Positions 15,062 through 23,994 of a stretch of DNA of 46,883 nt are shown here, piece by piece. The position numbers were made by a program, and so were the translations under genes. Under the pieces are notes generated by a model. It had not been told where the DNA came from. It did no database searches and saw only the letters and a program-made list of their open reading frames with translations. The DNA is from JAITWN01 sp964581365 (GTDB lineage: Bacteria > Pseudomonadota > Gammaproteobacteria > SZUA-140): positions 1 through 46,883 of the forward strand of contig CAZOOF010000011.1 in the NCBI GenBank assembly GCA_964581365.1, in the 5' to 3' direction. Position 1 is the stretch's first letter; each line of letters begins with the position of its first letter.

Positions 15062-16128
15062 GCATCGTGATCGAGAACGTCAACAAGTACTTCGGTGCCT
15101 ACCATGCATTACGGGATGTAACGCTGGAGATTCCGGATGGAGAGCTCGTCGCGCTGCTGGGGCCGTCCGGGTGTGGCAAGACTTCGCTGCTGCGCATCAT
15201 GGCGGGTCTCGAGCAGCCGGATACCGGGCGCATCCACTTCAATGGTGAAGACACTACGGACCGGCATGTGCGCGAGCGCCGCGTGGGTTTCGTGTTCCAA
15301 CACTACGCGCTGTTCCGTCACATGACGGTCTTCGACAACGTCGCGTTCGGACTGACGGTAAGAAAACGCTCGGAACGTCCGGGTAAGGAAGAGATTCGGC
15401 GCCGCGTATACGAGCTGCTCGATCTGGTCCAACTGCGCTTCGTGGCCGATCGCTATCCGAACCAGCTGTCCGGCGGACAGCGGCAGCGCATCGCGCTGGC
15501 CCGGGCGCTCGCGGTCGAGCCGAAGGTGCTGCTGCTCGATGAGCCTTTCGGCGCGCTCGACGCCAATGTGCGCAAGGATCTGCGGCGCTGGCTGCGTCGG
15601 CTGCACGATGAGATCCACGTCACCAGCGTGTTCGTCACCCATGACCAGGAGGAGGCGATGGAAGTCTCGAACCGGATCGTGGTGATGAACCAGGGCAGGG
15701 TAGAGCAGGTCGGTACGCCGGAGGAGGTGTACGAGAATCCGGCCACCGCCTTCGTGTCCAGGTTCCTTGGCAGCGTGAACCTGTTCAAGGGGCGGGTACA
15801 CGACGGCTGGGCGCATATCGGTGACGTCAAGACGCCGCTGTCCGTGGAGGGGACTGATGCCGCGGTGGCGCACCTCCGTCCTCACGAGATCGAGCTTTCG
15901 TCCGAGAACGGGGGATCGATCGCGTCCGGCAGGGTCAGCGCCGTGTTTTCCGTAGGACCGGTGGTGCGCATCGAGGTACAGCGCGAAGGAGAAGACGACG
16001 GGCTGGTGGAAGTCGAACTGTCGCGCGATGACTACCTGCGCAGGCCGGTGACGCTTGGCGATCGGGTGTACATCAAACCGCGAAGCCTGCGCGTTTATGC
16101 GGGCGCCGTTGCGGCCGGACCCCGGTAG
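15058..16128 (+). CDS. cysA: Sulfate/thiosulfate import ATP-binding protein CysA
   Basis: 356 residues. Walker A is GPSGCGKTS (35-43), the Q-loop is FVFQHYALFRHMTVFDN, the signature is LSGGQRQRIALARAL, Walker B is VLLLDEPFGALD and the switch His is in FVTHDQEEAMEV. A C-terminal TOBE-like domain follows from about 240 (VNLFKGRV, AHLRPHEIEL). It energises CysT/CysW. It is the only ATPase gene in this nine-gene run that holds two permease pairs and two binding proteins, so it probably serves both. Confidence 0.95.
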   Translation: MSIVIENVNKYFGAYHALRDVTLEIPDGELVALLGPSGCGKTSLLRIMAGLEQPDTGRIHFNGEDTTDRHVRERRVGFVFQHYALFRHMTVFDNVAFGLTVRKRSERPGKEEIRRRVYELLDLVQLRFVADRYPNQLSGGQRQRIALARALAVEPKVLLLDEPFGALDANVRKDLRRWLRRLHDEIHVTSVFVTHDQEEAMEVSNRIVVMNQGRVEQVGTPEEVYENPATAFVSRFLGSVNLFKGRVHDGWAHIGDVKTPLSVEGTDAAVAHLRPHEIELSSENGGSIASGRVSAVFSVGPVVRIEVQREGEDDGLVEVELSRDDYLRRPVTLGDRVYIKPRSLRVYAGAVAAGPR

Positions 16129-16162
16129 TCTCAATATTCATCAGAATACGAGTGAGGCAATA

Positions 16163-17173
16163 ATGAAATCTGTAGTCCGTCGCCTGGCCGGCGCATTCCT
16201 GCTGGCATCCACATTTTCTCTCTCCGCCGCTGCCACGGCTGCCGAGCTGCTCAATGCTTCGTACGACGTTGCGCGCGAACTGTTTCAGCAGATCAATCCG
16301 GCGTTCATCGAGCACTGGAAGCAGCAGACCGGCGAGGATGTCATCATAAATCAGTCGCACGCCGGCTCCTCGAAGCAGGCGCAGGCCATCGTGCAGGGAT
16401 TGAAGGCTGACGTGGTCACCTTCAATCAGGTCACCGATGTGCAGTTTCTGCACGACAAGGGCAATTTCGTTTCCGCCGACTGGCAGAGGGCATTTCCCAA
16501 TAACAGCTCGCCGTTCTATTCGACCACGGCGTTTCTGGTGCGCAAGGGCAACCCAAAGCATATCCGTGACTGGGACGACCTCATTCGCGAGGACGTCAAG
16601 CTGGTGTTCCCGAATCCAAAGACCTCCGGTAATGGACGCTACACCTATCTCGCGGCCTGGATTCACGCTCATCAGGCTTTCGAGGGCGATGAGGAGAAGA
16701 TCAAGGCGTTCGTCGCGAAGTTCCTGCGGAACGTCGCGGTGTTCGACACCGGGGGCCGCGGCGCCACCACTTCTTTCGTCGAGCGCGAGATCGGCGATGT
16801 CCTGCTTACCTTCGAGTCCGAGGTCAATCTGATCCGCAAGGAGTACACAGCGGCAGACTTCCAGGTCGTGGTACCGGAAACCAGCATTCTTGCCGAGTTC
16901 CCGGTGGCGGAAGTCGAGCGTGTCACCAGGCGCCAGAACTCCAGCAAGCTGGCTCGCGCCTACCTCGAGTTCCTGTACCAGCCGACGGCGCAGCGCATCC
17001 TGGCCGAGAACTTTTACCGCGTTCATGAGCCCACGGTAAAGGCGGAGTACGCCGATCGTTTCCCCGAGGTGAACCTGGTGAGTGTGGAAAGCGTGTTTGG
17101 CAGCTGGGAGGAAGCCAACCGTGTCCACTTTGGCACCGATGGGCAACTCGACAGACTGCTCGAACGGCGCTGA
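16163..17173 (+). CDS. cysP: Periplasmic thiosulfate-binding protein CysP
   Basis: 336 residues from the ATG at 16163 (GAGGCAAT upstream); the signal peptide ends near ATAAE. It matches CysP rather than Sbp at the discriminating places: LLNASYDVARELF, QSHAGSSKQAQAI, ADVVTFNQVTDVQFLHDKG, NNSSPFYSTTAFLV and FDTGGRGATTSFVE. CysP binds thiosulfate and also sulfate. Fewer than 40 bases separate it from cysA, so it belongs to the same operon. It has its own downstream permease pair. Confidence 0.93.
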   Translation: MKSVVRRLAGAFLLASTFSLSAAATAAELLNASYDVARELFQQINPAFIEHWKQQTGEDVIINQSHAGSSKQAQAIVQGLKADVVTFNQVTDVQFLHDKGNFVSADWQRAFPNNSSPFYSTTAFLVRKGNPKHIRDWDDLIREDVKLVFPNPKTSGNGRYTYLAAWIHAHQAFEGDEEKIKAFVAKFLRNVAVFDTGGRGATTSFVEREIGDVLLTFESEVNLIRKEYTAADFQVVVPETSILAEFPVAEVERVTRRQNSSKLARAYLEFLYQPTAQRILAENFYRVHEPTVKAEYADRFPEVNLVSVESVFGSWEEANRVHFGTDGQLDRLLERR

Positions 17174-17190
17174 GGGTAGAACGGATCGAT

Positions 17191-17215
17191 GACACGCCGG
17201 CCGCGCCGGCGTGTC
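17191..17215 (+). terminator. 11-bp perfect hairpin between cysP and cysT2
   Basis: GACACGCCGGC (17191-17201) pairs with GCCGGCGTGTC (17205-17215) around CGC. The following bases GCGTTTATACT are only mildly T-rich. It occupies the same position as the hairpin between sbp and cysT, though the sequences differ, which suggests a selected function such as differential expression. Confidence 0.6.
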
Positions 17216-17232
17216 GCGTTTATACTCCAGAC

Positions 17233-18057
17233 ATGTCGCGCTCCGTGTCCGTATTACCGGGATTCCGGCTCAGCTTCGCGCTTGGCCTGCTGTTTCTGAG
17301 CCTCGTTATCGTGCTGCCCATCGCCGCGCTGGTGGTGCAGGCCAGCACGGGAACCTGGCAGGAGTTCTGGCGCGCGGTTACCCATCCGCGGATTCTCGCC
17401 AGTTACCGCGTCACGCTGCTTACCTCGCTGATAGCCGCCCTGCTCAATGGCGCTTTCGGACTGCTGATGGCGTGGATCCTCGTCCGTTACCGTTTCCCGG
17501 GACGACGCCTGCTCGATGCGCTCATGGACCTGCCATTCGCCTTGCCGACCGCGGTGGCCGGGCTGACACTATCGGCACTGTTCGCCGCCAATGGCTGGGT
17601 CGGTTCGCTGCTGCTGCCGTATGGCATCAGGATTTCGTATACCGAGGCCGGCATCGTCCTGGCCATGCTGTTTACTACCATTCCCTTCGTGGTGAGATCG
17701 GTGCAGCCGGTGCTGGAGGATATGGGGCCGGAATACGAAGAGGCCGCGGCCAGCCTCGGCGCGTCCGGCTGGCAGACCTTCTGGCGAGTGGTGCTGCCGG
17801 TACTGTATCCCGCGCTCATCAGCGGCATCGCCTTGTCGTTCGTGCGTAATCTCGGCGAGTTCGGCGCCATCATCTTCATCTCCGGCAACATGCCCTTCGA
17901 GACGGAAGTGATTTCGCTGATGATCTTCACCCGCATTTCCGAGTACGAGCATCATGCCGCGGCTGCGGTGGCGGTGCTGGTGGCAGCGACGGCGCTGATC
18001 ATCCTGGCGCTGGTGCAGCTTGCGCTGTCACCGCTGGTAAGGCGCATGAGGGGGTGA
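17233..18057 (+). CDS. cysT2: Sulfate/thiosulfate ABC permease CysT (second copy)
   Basis: 274 residues, ATG 17 bases past the hairpin. The architecture is the same as in the first copy: VSVLPGFRLSFALGLLFLS at the start, DLPFALPTAVAGLTLSALFA, and an EEAAASLGASGWQTFWRV EAA loop. It also has NLGEFGAIIFISGNMPFETE. It is clearly paralogous to the 13316 gene, and numerous conservative changes indicate an old duplication rather than a recent one. It probably forms the channel for CysP with cysW2. Confidence 0.92.
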   Translation: MSRSVSVLPGFRLSFALGLLFLSLVIVLPIAALVVQASTGTWQEFWRAVTHPRILASYRVTLLTSLIAALLNGAFGLLMAWILVRYRFPGRRLLDALMDLPFALPTAVAGLTLSALFAANGWVGSLLLPYGIRISYTEAGIVLAMLFTTIPFVVRSVQPVLEDMGPEYEEAAASLGASGWQTFWRVVLPVLYPALISGIALSFVRNLGEFGAIIFISGNMPFETEVISLMIFTRISEYEHHAAAAVAVLVAATALIILALVQLALSPLVRRMRG

Positions 18058-18058
18058 G

Positions 18059-18934
18059 ATGAGCTCGGTTCCTCGCCATGCAGGTGATTCCCCGTTGGCG
18101 CGCTGGCTGCTGATTGCGCTCGGCGCCGCTCTCAGCCTGCTCATTCTGGTACTGCCGCTGATTCTGATTCTGTCAGTGGTAGTCGAGGCCGGCGGAGATG
18201 CGCTCCGTCGTAATCTGTCCGATCCGGACATGGTGGCGGCGATACGACTGACGCTGCTGTGCGTGGCGGTTGCGGTGCCGGTCAATGTGTTCTTTGGCAC
18301 GGCGCTGGCCTGGTGCATCACCCGCTTCGATTTCATGGGCCGGCGCCTGCTGATGGCGGCGATCGATCTGCCTCTGTCCGTATCCCCTGTGATCGCCGGC
18401 CTGTGCTATCTCCTGCTTTACGGTATCCAGGGCCAGCTCGGACAGTGGCTGGATGAGCGCGACATCCAGATCGTGTTTGCCGCGCCGGGCGTGGTGCTGG
18501 TGACGATCTTCGTCACTGCGCCCTATGTGGCAAGAGAGCTGATTCCGCTCATGCAGGTCCAGGGACGCGACGAGGAAGAGGCCGCTCTCCTGCTCGGTGC
18601 TTCAGGCTGGCAGATGTTCCGCCGCGTTACCCTGCCGGGCATCAAATGGGGGCTGTGGTATGGCGCCGTGCTCACCAGCGCCCGCGCAGCCGGGGAGTTC
18701 GGCTCGGTATCGGTGGTGTCCGGCATGATCCGCGGTCAGACCAATACTCTCGCGCTGCATGTCGAGCTCCTGCACCAGGACTACAATACCGTCGGCGCCT
18801 TTACCGCAGCGGCGCTGCTGGCCTCGCTCGCGCTGGTGATACTGGTGCTGAAAGTCATCGTGGAGTGGCGCTACAACCAGGCGATGCGTTCCTCGCCGAG
18901 TGGACATGATGAGGCGCCCGCCCAGGCGCCATAG
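18059..18934 (+). CDS. cysW2: Sulfate/thiosulfate ABC permease CysW (second copy)
   Basis: 291 residues; the ATG begins one base after the cysT2 stop, so translation is coupled. CysW landmarks are DLPLSVSPVIAGLCYLLLYG, EEEAALLLGASGWQMFRRV (EAA loop) and ARAAGEFGSVSVVSGMIRG. The C-terminal tail is polar (SPSGHDEAPAQAP). No cysA copy follows; the convergent pyrC gene lies 23 bp on. This gene therefore ends the sulfur-uptake operon and depends on the ATPase at 15058 or one elsewhere. Confidence 0.92.
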   Translation: MSSVPRHAGDSPLARWLLIALGAALSLLILVLPLILILSVVVEAGGDALRRNLSDPDMVAAIRLTLLCVAVAVPVNVFFGTALAWCITRFDFMGRRLLMAAIDLPLSVSPVIAGLCYLLLYGIQGQLGQWLDERDIQIVFAAPGVVLVTIFVTAPYVARELIPLMQVQGRDEEEAALLLGASGWQMFRRVTLPGIKWGLWYGAVLTSARAAGEFGSVSVVSGMIRGQTNTLALHVELLHQDYNTVGAFTAAALLASLALVILVLKVIVEWRYNQAMRSSPSGHDEAPAQAP

Positions 18935-18957
18935 GGCTGGCGTGGACTGCGGGGAGT

Positions 18958-20004
18958 TCAGGTGGAGGCGGCGGAGCTGACCAGGCGCCACTGCACGGTG
19001 GCGCCGGCGCGCATCGGTACCAGGGCGCCATCGCCGAACGGGTAGCGTTCCGGCACCGTCCACTCTTCGCGGCGCAGTGTGATGCGCTCCCGATTGCGCG
19101 GCAAGCGGTAGAAGTCCGCGCCGAAATGCGAGGCGAAACCTTCCAGGCGATCGAGCGCGCCGGCCTGTTCGAACGCCTCGGCGTAGAGCTCGATCCCGGC
19201 GTGAGCAGTGTAGATACCGGCGCAACCGCACGGCGCTTCCTTGGTAGCGCGCTCGTGAGGGGCGCTGTCCGTCCCGAGAAAGAAGCGCGGCTCTCCGCTG
19301 GTTGCCGCCTCCAGCAGTGCTTCCCGGTCCCGCTCCCGCTTCAGCACCGGCAGGCAGTAATGATGCGGGCGGATGCCGCCGGCCAGCATGGCGTTGCGAT
19401 TGTGAAGCAGATGATGCGCGGTGATGGTGGCGGCTACGGTTTTAGGCGCCGAGCGGACGAATTCGACGGCGGTGCGCGTGGTGATGTGTTCGAGCACGAT
19501 CCTCAGGTTCGGATATCTGTGAACCAGCGGATCGAGAATCCGGTCGATGAATACACTCTCACGGTCGAAGACATCGACATCGGTATCGGTCACTTCGCCG
19601 TGAATCAACAGAGGCAGTCCGCACGACTCCATCGCTTCGAGCACCGGATATATGGCATCGATCGAGGTGACCCCGGAATCGGAGTTGGTGGTGGCGCCGG
19701 CGGGATAGAGCTTGGCCGCCACGATCCCTTTCTCGCGGGCGCGCTGGATTTCGCTGAGTTCGGTGCGATCGGTGAGATAGATCGTCATCAGCGGGTCGAA
19801 GTCCAATCCCGCAGGGACATGGGCAAGAATCCTTTCCCGATAGGCCTGGGCCGCGACCCAGCCGGTCACCGGAGGACGCAGGTTCGGCATCACCACTGCG
19901 CGCCCGAAGCGCAGCGCGGCGTCGGGTACGGTGGTGGCAAGCATGGATCCGTCGCGCAGATGCAGATGCCAGTCATCCGGGCGGGTAATGGTCAGTGTAT
20001 CCAT
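18958..20004 (-). CDS. pyrC: Dihydroorotase
   Basis: 348 residues, the class II length typical of gammaproteobacterial PyrC. It interconverts carbamoyl aspartate and dihydroorotate in pyrimidine synthesis. The first zinc pair is H13-L-H15 in DDWHLHLRDG, and the bridging carboxylated lysine is K98 in AAKLYPAGATTNS. Further zinc ligands are His in LLIHGEV and in VLEHITT, and the catalytic Asp lies in FLGTDSAPHE. The next gene upstream on the strand (MoeA-like) ends 5 bp before its start, so the two may be one operon. Confidence 0.96.
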   Translation of the reverse strand: MDTLTITRPDDWHLHLRDGSMLATTVPDAALRFGRAVVMPNLRPPVTGWVAAQAYRERILAHVPAGLDFDPLMTIYLTDRTELSEIQRAREKGIVAAKLYPAGATTNSDSGVTSIDAIYPVLEAMESCGLPLLIHGEVTDTDVDVFDRESVFIDRILDPLVHRYPNLRIVLEHITTRTAVEFVRSAPKTVAATITAHHLLHNRNAMLAGGIRPHHYCLPVLKRERDREALLEAATSGEPRFFLGTDSAPHERATKEAPCGCAGIYTAHAGIELYAEAFEQAGALDRLEGFASHFGADFYRLPRNRERITLRREEWTVPERYPFGDGALVPMRAGATVQWRLVSSAAST

Positions 20005-20009
20005 GGTGC

Positions 20010-21014
20010 TCAGGCGTCAGTCGGCAGTTCTGTTTCGCGCCCCAGCAGACGATCGATGGCGGCCACGCCGAACAGCCGGAAGCCGCGCAGGGCTTCCGGC
20101 GGATGCCCTGCCACGCAGACGATGGGCTTGATTCCGGCATGTCCCATGATCAGGGGCCGGCCCGAGCGCATCGGCACGCCGTCGACGACGAGTTCGCCGA
20201 CGCTGCGGACCAGATCTGAAATGAAATCGCGTCCGCCGACCGCGGTGCCACCGGAAATGACCACCATATCGCTGCGGGCGAGCGCGCCGTTCACGGACGA
20301 TACGAAGGCCTCGAAGTCATCACGCATGATGCCGGCGAGTTCGGGTTCGCCGCCCGCTTCCCGGACTGCCGCCGCCAGCATGACGGAATTGCTGTCGCGG
20401 ATCTCGCCCGGGGCGGGCACATCGGTGTAGGAGACCACTTCGTCGCCGGAGGCATAGATGGTGACGCGCGGGCGCGCCATCACATCGACCCGGTCGATCC
20501 CGAGCGCGGCCAGCCTGCCGATCAGCGGCGCATCGACGACGCCACCCGCCTCGGCGACGACGGCATCCTTTGCGAGCTCGCAACCGCGCTCTTCGATGAA
20601 GAAGCGGGGCGGAAAGGGACGGCTGATGGAAATGCTGTTCTCTCCGGCCTCCTGCACTTCGAACATGCGTGCCACGGCGACCGGGCCATCGGGGGCAATG
20701 CTGCCAGTGGCAACCTGCAGCGCCTCCCCGCGGCCGAAGGCCGGACATTCACGATCCCCCGGCATCACCGTGCCGACTACGCGGAACGTGCAGGGCTTGT
20801 CTTCGCTGGCCGTCTGGCTGTCTTCGCTGTGAATGAGATAGCCTTCGACGATAACCCGGTGATAGGGCGGCAGATCGACCGGAGCGCTCACGGGCCGGGC
20901 GAGAACCCTGCCGAGCGCTGCTTCCAGCGGGCACGGTTCGGTGCGCAGGCTGCGAAAGGGGAGAGAGTCCACGAATCGCCGCTGCGCGGCGACGAGAGGG
21001 TTCGGTTCGGTCAT
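20010..21014 (-). CDS. Divergent MoeA-like molybdopterin-binding protein
   Basis: 334 residues, shorter than the roughly 400 of MoeA. Domain order matches MoeA: an N-terminal region, then from about 175 the MoCF/MogA-type fold with VTIYASGDEVV, GEIRDSN and VISGGTAVGGRD. Key motifs are altered. The MoeA SAMDGY segment reads VIVEGY (54-59), so the conserved Asp is Glu. The GTPGNPVS-like loop reads AGHPPEAL. It may be a MoeA paralogue with changed or reduced molybdenum-insertion activity. No other molybdopterin genes are nearby. It starts about 75 bp downstream of the aminopeptidase gene and lies close upstream of pyrC. Confidence 0.7.
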   Translation of the reverse strand: MTEPNPLVAAQRRFVDSLPFRSLRTEPCPLEAALGRVLARPVSAPVDLPPYHRVIVEGYLIHSEDSQTASEDKPCTFRVVGTVMPGDRECPAFGRGEALQVATGSIAPDGPVAVARMFEVQEAGENSISISRPFPPRFFIEERGCELAKDAVVAEAGGVVDAPLIGRLAALGIDRVDVMARPRVTIYASGDEVVSYTDVPAPGEIRDSNSVMLAAAVREAGGEPELAGIMRDDFEAFVSSVNGALARSDMVVISGGTAVGGRDFISDLVRSVGELVVDGVPMRSGRPLIMGHAGIKPIVCVAGHPPEALRGFRLFGVAAIDRLLGRETELPTDA

Positions 21015-21089
21015 GATCCGGGCTCCTTGCTCTGCCTGGAAAGATGCGCCATGAAGACGGGCAGTATACGCGTCCTGTGCTGGCGCTGC

Positions 21090-22607
21090 CTACTCGAGGC
21101 CCCGGTCGCTGCGCTGCAGGACCTGCTGCTCATACAGCAGATCGAGGGTGAAACGGACGCCGAATCCCGTAGTGTCGGTCGGGATATGCGCCAGCCCGCC
21201 CTTGTTGCTGCCGGCAGCCAGATCGATGTGTATCCAGGGTTTGTCGCCGACGAAGCGGGACAGGAAGCGCGCGGCAAGAATGTGATCGGCTTCGCCTTCC
21301 AGTGTGCACTGCCGCACGTCCGCGATGCGGCTTTCCAGGGCCCGGTCATAGTCGGCGTCGAAGGGGAAGGGCCACACCCGTTCGCCACTGCTGCGTCCGG
21401 CGCGAATGATGTCTTCCCGCAGGCTGTCCCGATTGCTGAAGGCGCCGCTGTAGACCGTGCCCAGTGCCTGGATACAGCTGCCGGTCAGCGTCGCGTAATC
21501 GATGATCAGCCCGGGATTACCGCGGCTGGCGAGTGCGAGGGTGTCGGCCAGCACCATGCGGCCTTCCGCATCGGTGTGCACCACCTCGATCGTGGTTCCA
21601 TTGCTTGCGGTGACCACATCACCCGGCTTGTACGCGCGCGGACCAATGTGGTTCTGAGCGAGTGCCAGCCAGCAGCGTACCGGGAACGGCGCCCGCAGCC
21701 GCGTCAGCGCGAGCAGGGTGCCGAGCGCCACGGCGCTTCCCGCCATATCCTCATGCATGCCCTGCATGTACCGGGCGGGCTTCAGGTTGACGCCCCCGGT
21801 GTCGTAGCACAGCCCCTTGCCTACCAGGCACAGCTCGGGAGTCCTGGCGCGGCGGTTGGCGGGCCGGTAGCGCAGCTCGATGATGCCGGCGTCGTCGGTG
21901 TCGCTCCCCTGGGCTACCGCGAGGAACGCGCCGGCACGCTGACGGCGCAGTGCCTGAGTATCGAGGAAACGCATGGTCCAGCCTTCTTCGCGGGCCAGCG
22001 CGCTGATGCGTCGACGGTAGCGGCCGGGCGTGAGCTCGTTCGGCGGCAGCATGGTGAGCTCGCGGGCGAGCGCATTTCCCTCGGCTTCCGCGCGGGTTCG
22101 CGCGAGATCGACGCGTTGCGGCACGCCGTAGAACTTCAGGCTGGCGAGACGGCGACGGCGCTGCGGTCGGCTGCGCAGATCCGGCATGGGCGCATCGGCA
22201 GCCAGCGCCGCGGCGCTGAGGGCATCCACCGCGCGCGCGGCGAGCGCCGCTTCGAGCCCCGGCATGAGCACCGCGATGCTGCGCGCGCCATGCTCGCGAT
22301 GGCGCTGCACATGGGCGCGGGCTTTGGAAAGAAGCTCAAAGGAGGAAATCCCGGGCGGCAGTGCTTCGAGCGTGACGCGGGTGCCGATGGCGTTGGGCAG
22401 GTCGGTCTCGAGCAACCGTCGCTGCGCATCCGCGCGCCGTGCGCGGGTCATCCGCTGCTGCAGGATTTCCCCGGAGGGAATTTCCGCCCAGATCCCCCTC
22501 GGCTCTTTTTCTGGCATGAAAACAATGAGATTTTCGGTGGTTTCCAGGGCGGAGCGGCTCAACGGGGCGGTCCGCTGCTCGATACGTGCCATCATCTTGT
22601 TATCCAA
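21090..22607 (-). CDS. Leucyl aminopeptidase family protein (M17)
   Basis: 505 residues. The C-terminal catalytic half has the dinuclear metal site: K264 and D269 in VGKGLCYDTGG, D287 in HEDMAGSA, and D346 and E348 in HTDAEGR, with R350 as the bicarbonate-binding Arg. The usual NTDAEGR has His for Asn here, and the usual DSGG reads DTGG. The N-terminal half (1-170) is Arg-rich and poorly conserved, as in PepA-like proteins. It releases N-terminal residues from peptides in the cytosol. PepA proper can also bind DNA, which cannot be judged here. Confidence 0.9.
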   Translation of the reverse strand: MDNKMMARIEQRTAPLSRSALETTENLIVFMPEKEPRGIWAEIPSGEILQQRMTRARRADAQRRLLETDLPNAIGTRVTLEALPPGISSFELLSKARAHVQRHREHGARSIAVLMPGLEAALAARAVDALSAAALAADAPMPDLRSRPQRRRRLASLKFYGVPQRVDLARTRAEAEGNALARELTMLPPNELTPGRYRRRISALAREEGWTMRFLDTQALRRQRAGAFLAVAQGSDTDDAGIIELRYRPANRRARTPELCLVGKGLCYDTGGVNLKPARYMQGMHEDMAGSAVALGTLLALTRLRAPFPVRCWLALAQNHIGPRAYKPGDVVTASNGTTIEVVHTDAEGRMVLADTLALASRGNPGLIIDYATLTGSCIQALGTVYSGAFSNRDSLREDIIRAGRSSGERVWPFPFDADYDRALESRIADVRQCTLEGEADHILAARFLSRFVGDKPWIHIDLAAGSNKGGLAHIPTDTTGFGVRFTLDLLYEQQVLQRSDRGLE

Positions 22608-22938
22608 GCTCCTTCATATTCATCGGATTGACCTCGTACGGGAAAATAACGGATCATATCCCGTTCTTGTGCGCCTAGAACGCGTGCGCGATCGTTGCCG
22701 GGCTGATTGCTTGGAGGCCGCGTTCAGCTGGGCAACAATATCAAACAGAACAGTAAACAGGTCAGTTGGAACGTGATCAGGGGTATGGCGCACGGCACGA
22801 ACAGGCGATTGTCACGGGTTGAGTGTGGCGTGAACCTGCTTTCACCAGCGCGAGGCGTTCCCTGGCGTGTCTTCGGCGGCCTGTCGAGTCGATAACCCGG
22901 ATCCCGGAAGCACCGGAATTATTTAGGAAGATTAGCCC
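22608..22938. other. 331-bp divergent intergenic region between aminopeptidase and pdhA
   Basis: No supported gene is present. TTGACC at 22628-22633 is a possible -35, but no convincing -10 lies at the right distance. The dyad ACGGGA-N15-TCCCGT at 22638-22643/22659-22664 could be an operator. The pdhA ribosome-binding site AGGAAG lies at about 22925. A short open frame of some 60 codons near 22707-22895 has neither a ribosome-binding site nor recognisable composition. Confidence 0.4.
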
Positions 22939-23994
22939 ATGAACGTGATGCCAGGCTATGTGTCACCGGGCGCGCGGCAGGACGGATACCGCCCGCTCAG
23001 CGTCGCCGACAAGAAGCGCTTGCTGCACGAGATGCTCTTCGCGCGCCGCTTCGAGGAGCGCTGTTACGAGGCCTATGTAGAGCGCAAGATCGGTGGTTTC
23101 CTCCATCTGTATTCCGGACAGGAGGCATGTGCCCATGGGGTGCTCGAGGCTGCCCGTCCGGGACATGATTACGTGATCACCGGATATCGCGACCACATCC
23201 ATGCCATCAAGTGCGGCTCCGATCCCCGCGCGGTGATGGCGGAGCTCTACGGCAAGGAAGCCGGGGTGAGTCGCGGGCGCGGCGGCTCCATGCACGTGTT
23301 CGATGTCGAGCACCGCTTCATGGGCGGCTACGCTCTGGTTGGCGGACCCTTCCCGCTGGCGGTGGGACTCGCCAAGGGTATCAAGATGAAGCGCGGTGAT
23401 GAGATTTCGATCTGCTTCCTCGGCGATGCCGCCAACAACCAGGGCACCTTCCACGAATCGCTGAACATGGCGAAGATCTGGGAACTCCCGGTGCTCTTCG
23501 TGTGCGAAAACAATCTTTACGGCATCGGTACCCGCATCGACCGCTCCACCGCCGTGCTCGACCAGTACAAGCGTGTTGCCGCATACGATATTCCGGCAGC
23601 GCAGGCGGATGGTCAGGATGTCGAGGCGGTGTACAAGGCGGCCTGCACCGCTGTCGATCACGTGCGCTCCGGCCAGGGTCCGTACTTCCTCGAACTGAAA
23701 ACCTATCGCTATCGCGGCCATTCGATGTCCGATTCGAATGCCTACCGTTCCAAGGACGAGGAAAAGAAGTGGCTCAAGCGCGATCCGATCACGATCCTGC
23801 GCAATCGCCTCGTCGAGGAGAATGAATTGAGCCTGGATGATTTCAAGACCATGGATCGCGAGATCATCGATCACATCGAGAACGATATCGTGAAATTCGC
23901 GGAAGACGCACCGCTGCCGTCCGCCGAGGACGTCGAGAAGTATGTGCTCGCCGAGAACGATCCCTGGGTCAGGGGCAAGGGGGAGAAGGCCTGA
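22939..23994 (+). CDS. pdhA: Pyruvate (2-oxoacid) dehydrogenase E1 component, alpha subunit
   Basis: 351 residues. The thiamin-diphosphate motif reads GDAANNQGTFHE...N, with Ala in the third position where GDG is usual, and ENNLYGIGT follows. Upstream are the typical YSGQEACAHG, TGYRDH and GRGGSMHVFD segments, and the phosphorylation-loop-like YRYRGHSMSD is near residue 255. The enzyme decarboxylates pyruvate and reductively acetylates E2. It is the alpha partner of the next gene; stop and start overlap as TGATG at 23992-23996. The alpha/beta form is unlike the single-chain AceE of E. coli. Substrate is most likely pyruvate. Confidence 0.93.
   Translation: MNVMPGYVSPGARQDGYRPLSVADKKRLLHEMLFARRFEERCYEAYVERKIGGFLHLYSGQEACAHGVLEAARPGHDYVITGYRDHIHAIKCGSDPRAVMAELYGKEAGVSRGRGGSMHVFDVEHRFMGGYALVGGPFPLAVGLAKGIKMKRGDEISICFLGDAANNQGTFHESLNMAKIWELPVLFVCENNLYGIGTRIDRSTAVLDQYKRVAAYDIPAAQADGQDVEAVYKAACTAVDHVRSGQGPYFLELKTYRYRGHSMSDSNAYRSKDEEKKWLKRDPITILRNRLVEENELSLDDFKTMDREIIDHIENDIVKFAEDAPLPSAEDVEKYVLAENDPWVRGKGEKA

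Noticed and set aside
20829..22631. 600-codon plus-strand open frame
   Set aside because: Antisense to the M17 aminopeptidase and the start of the MoeA-like gene, whose motifs are complete; no protein-family features in the plus frame.
22707..22895. Small gene in the gap before pdhA
   Set aside because: No ribosome-binding site, no family resemblance and no conserved composition; only 62 codons.
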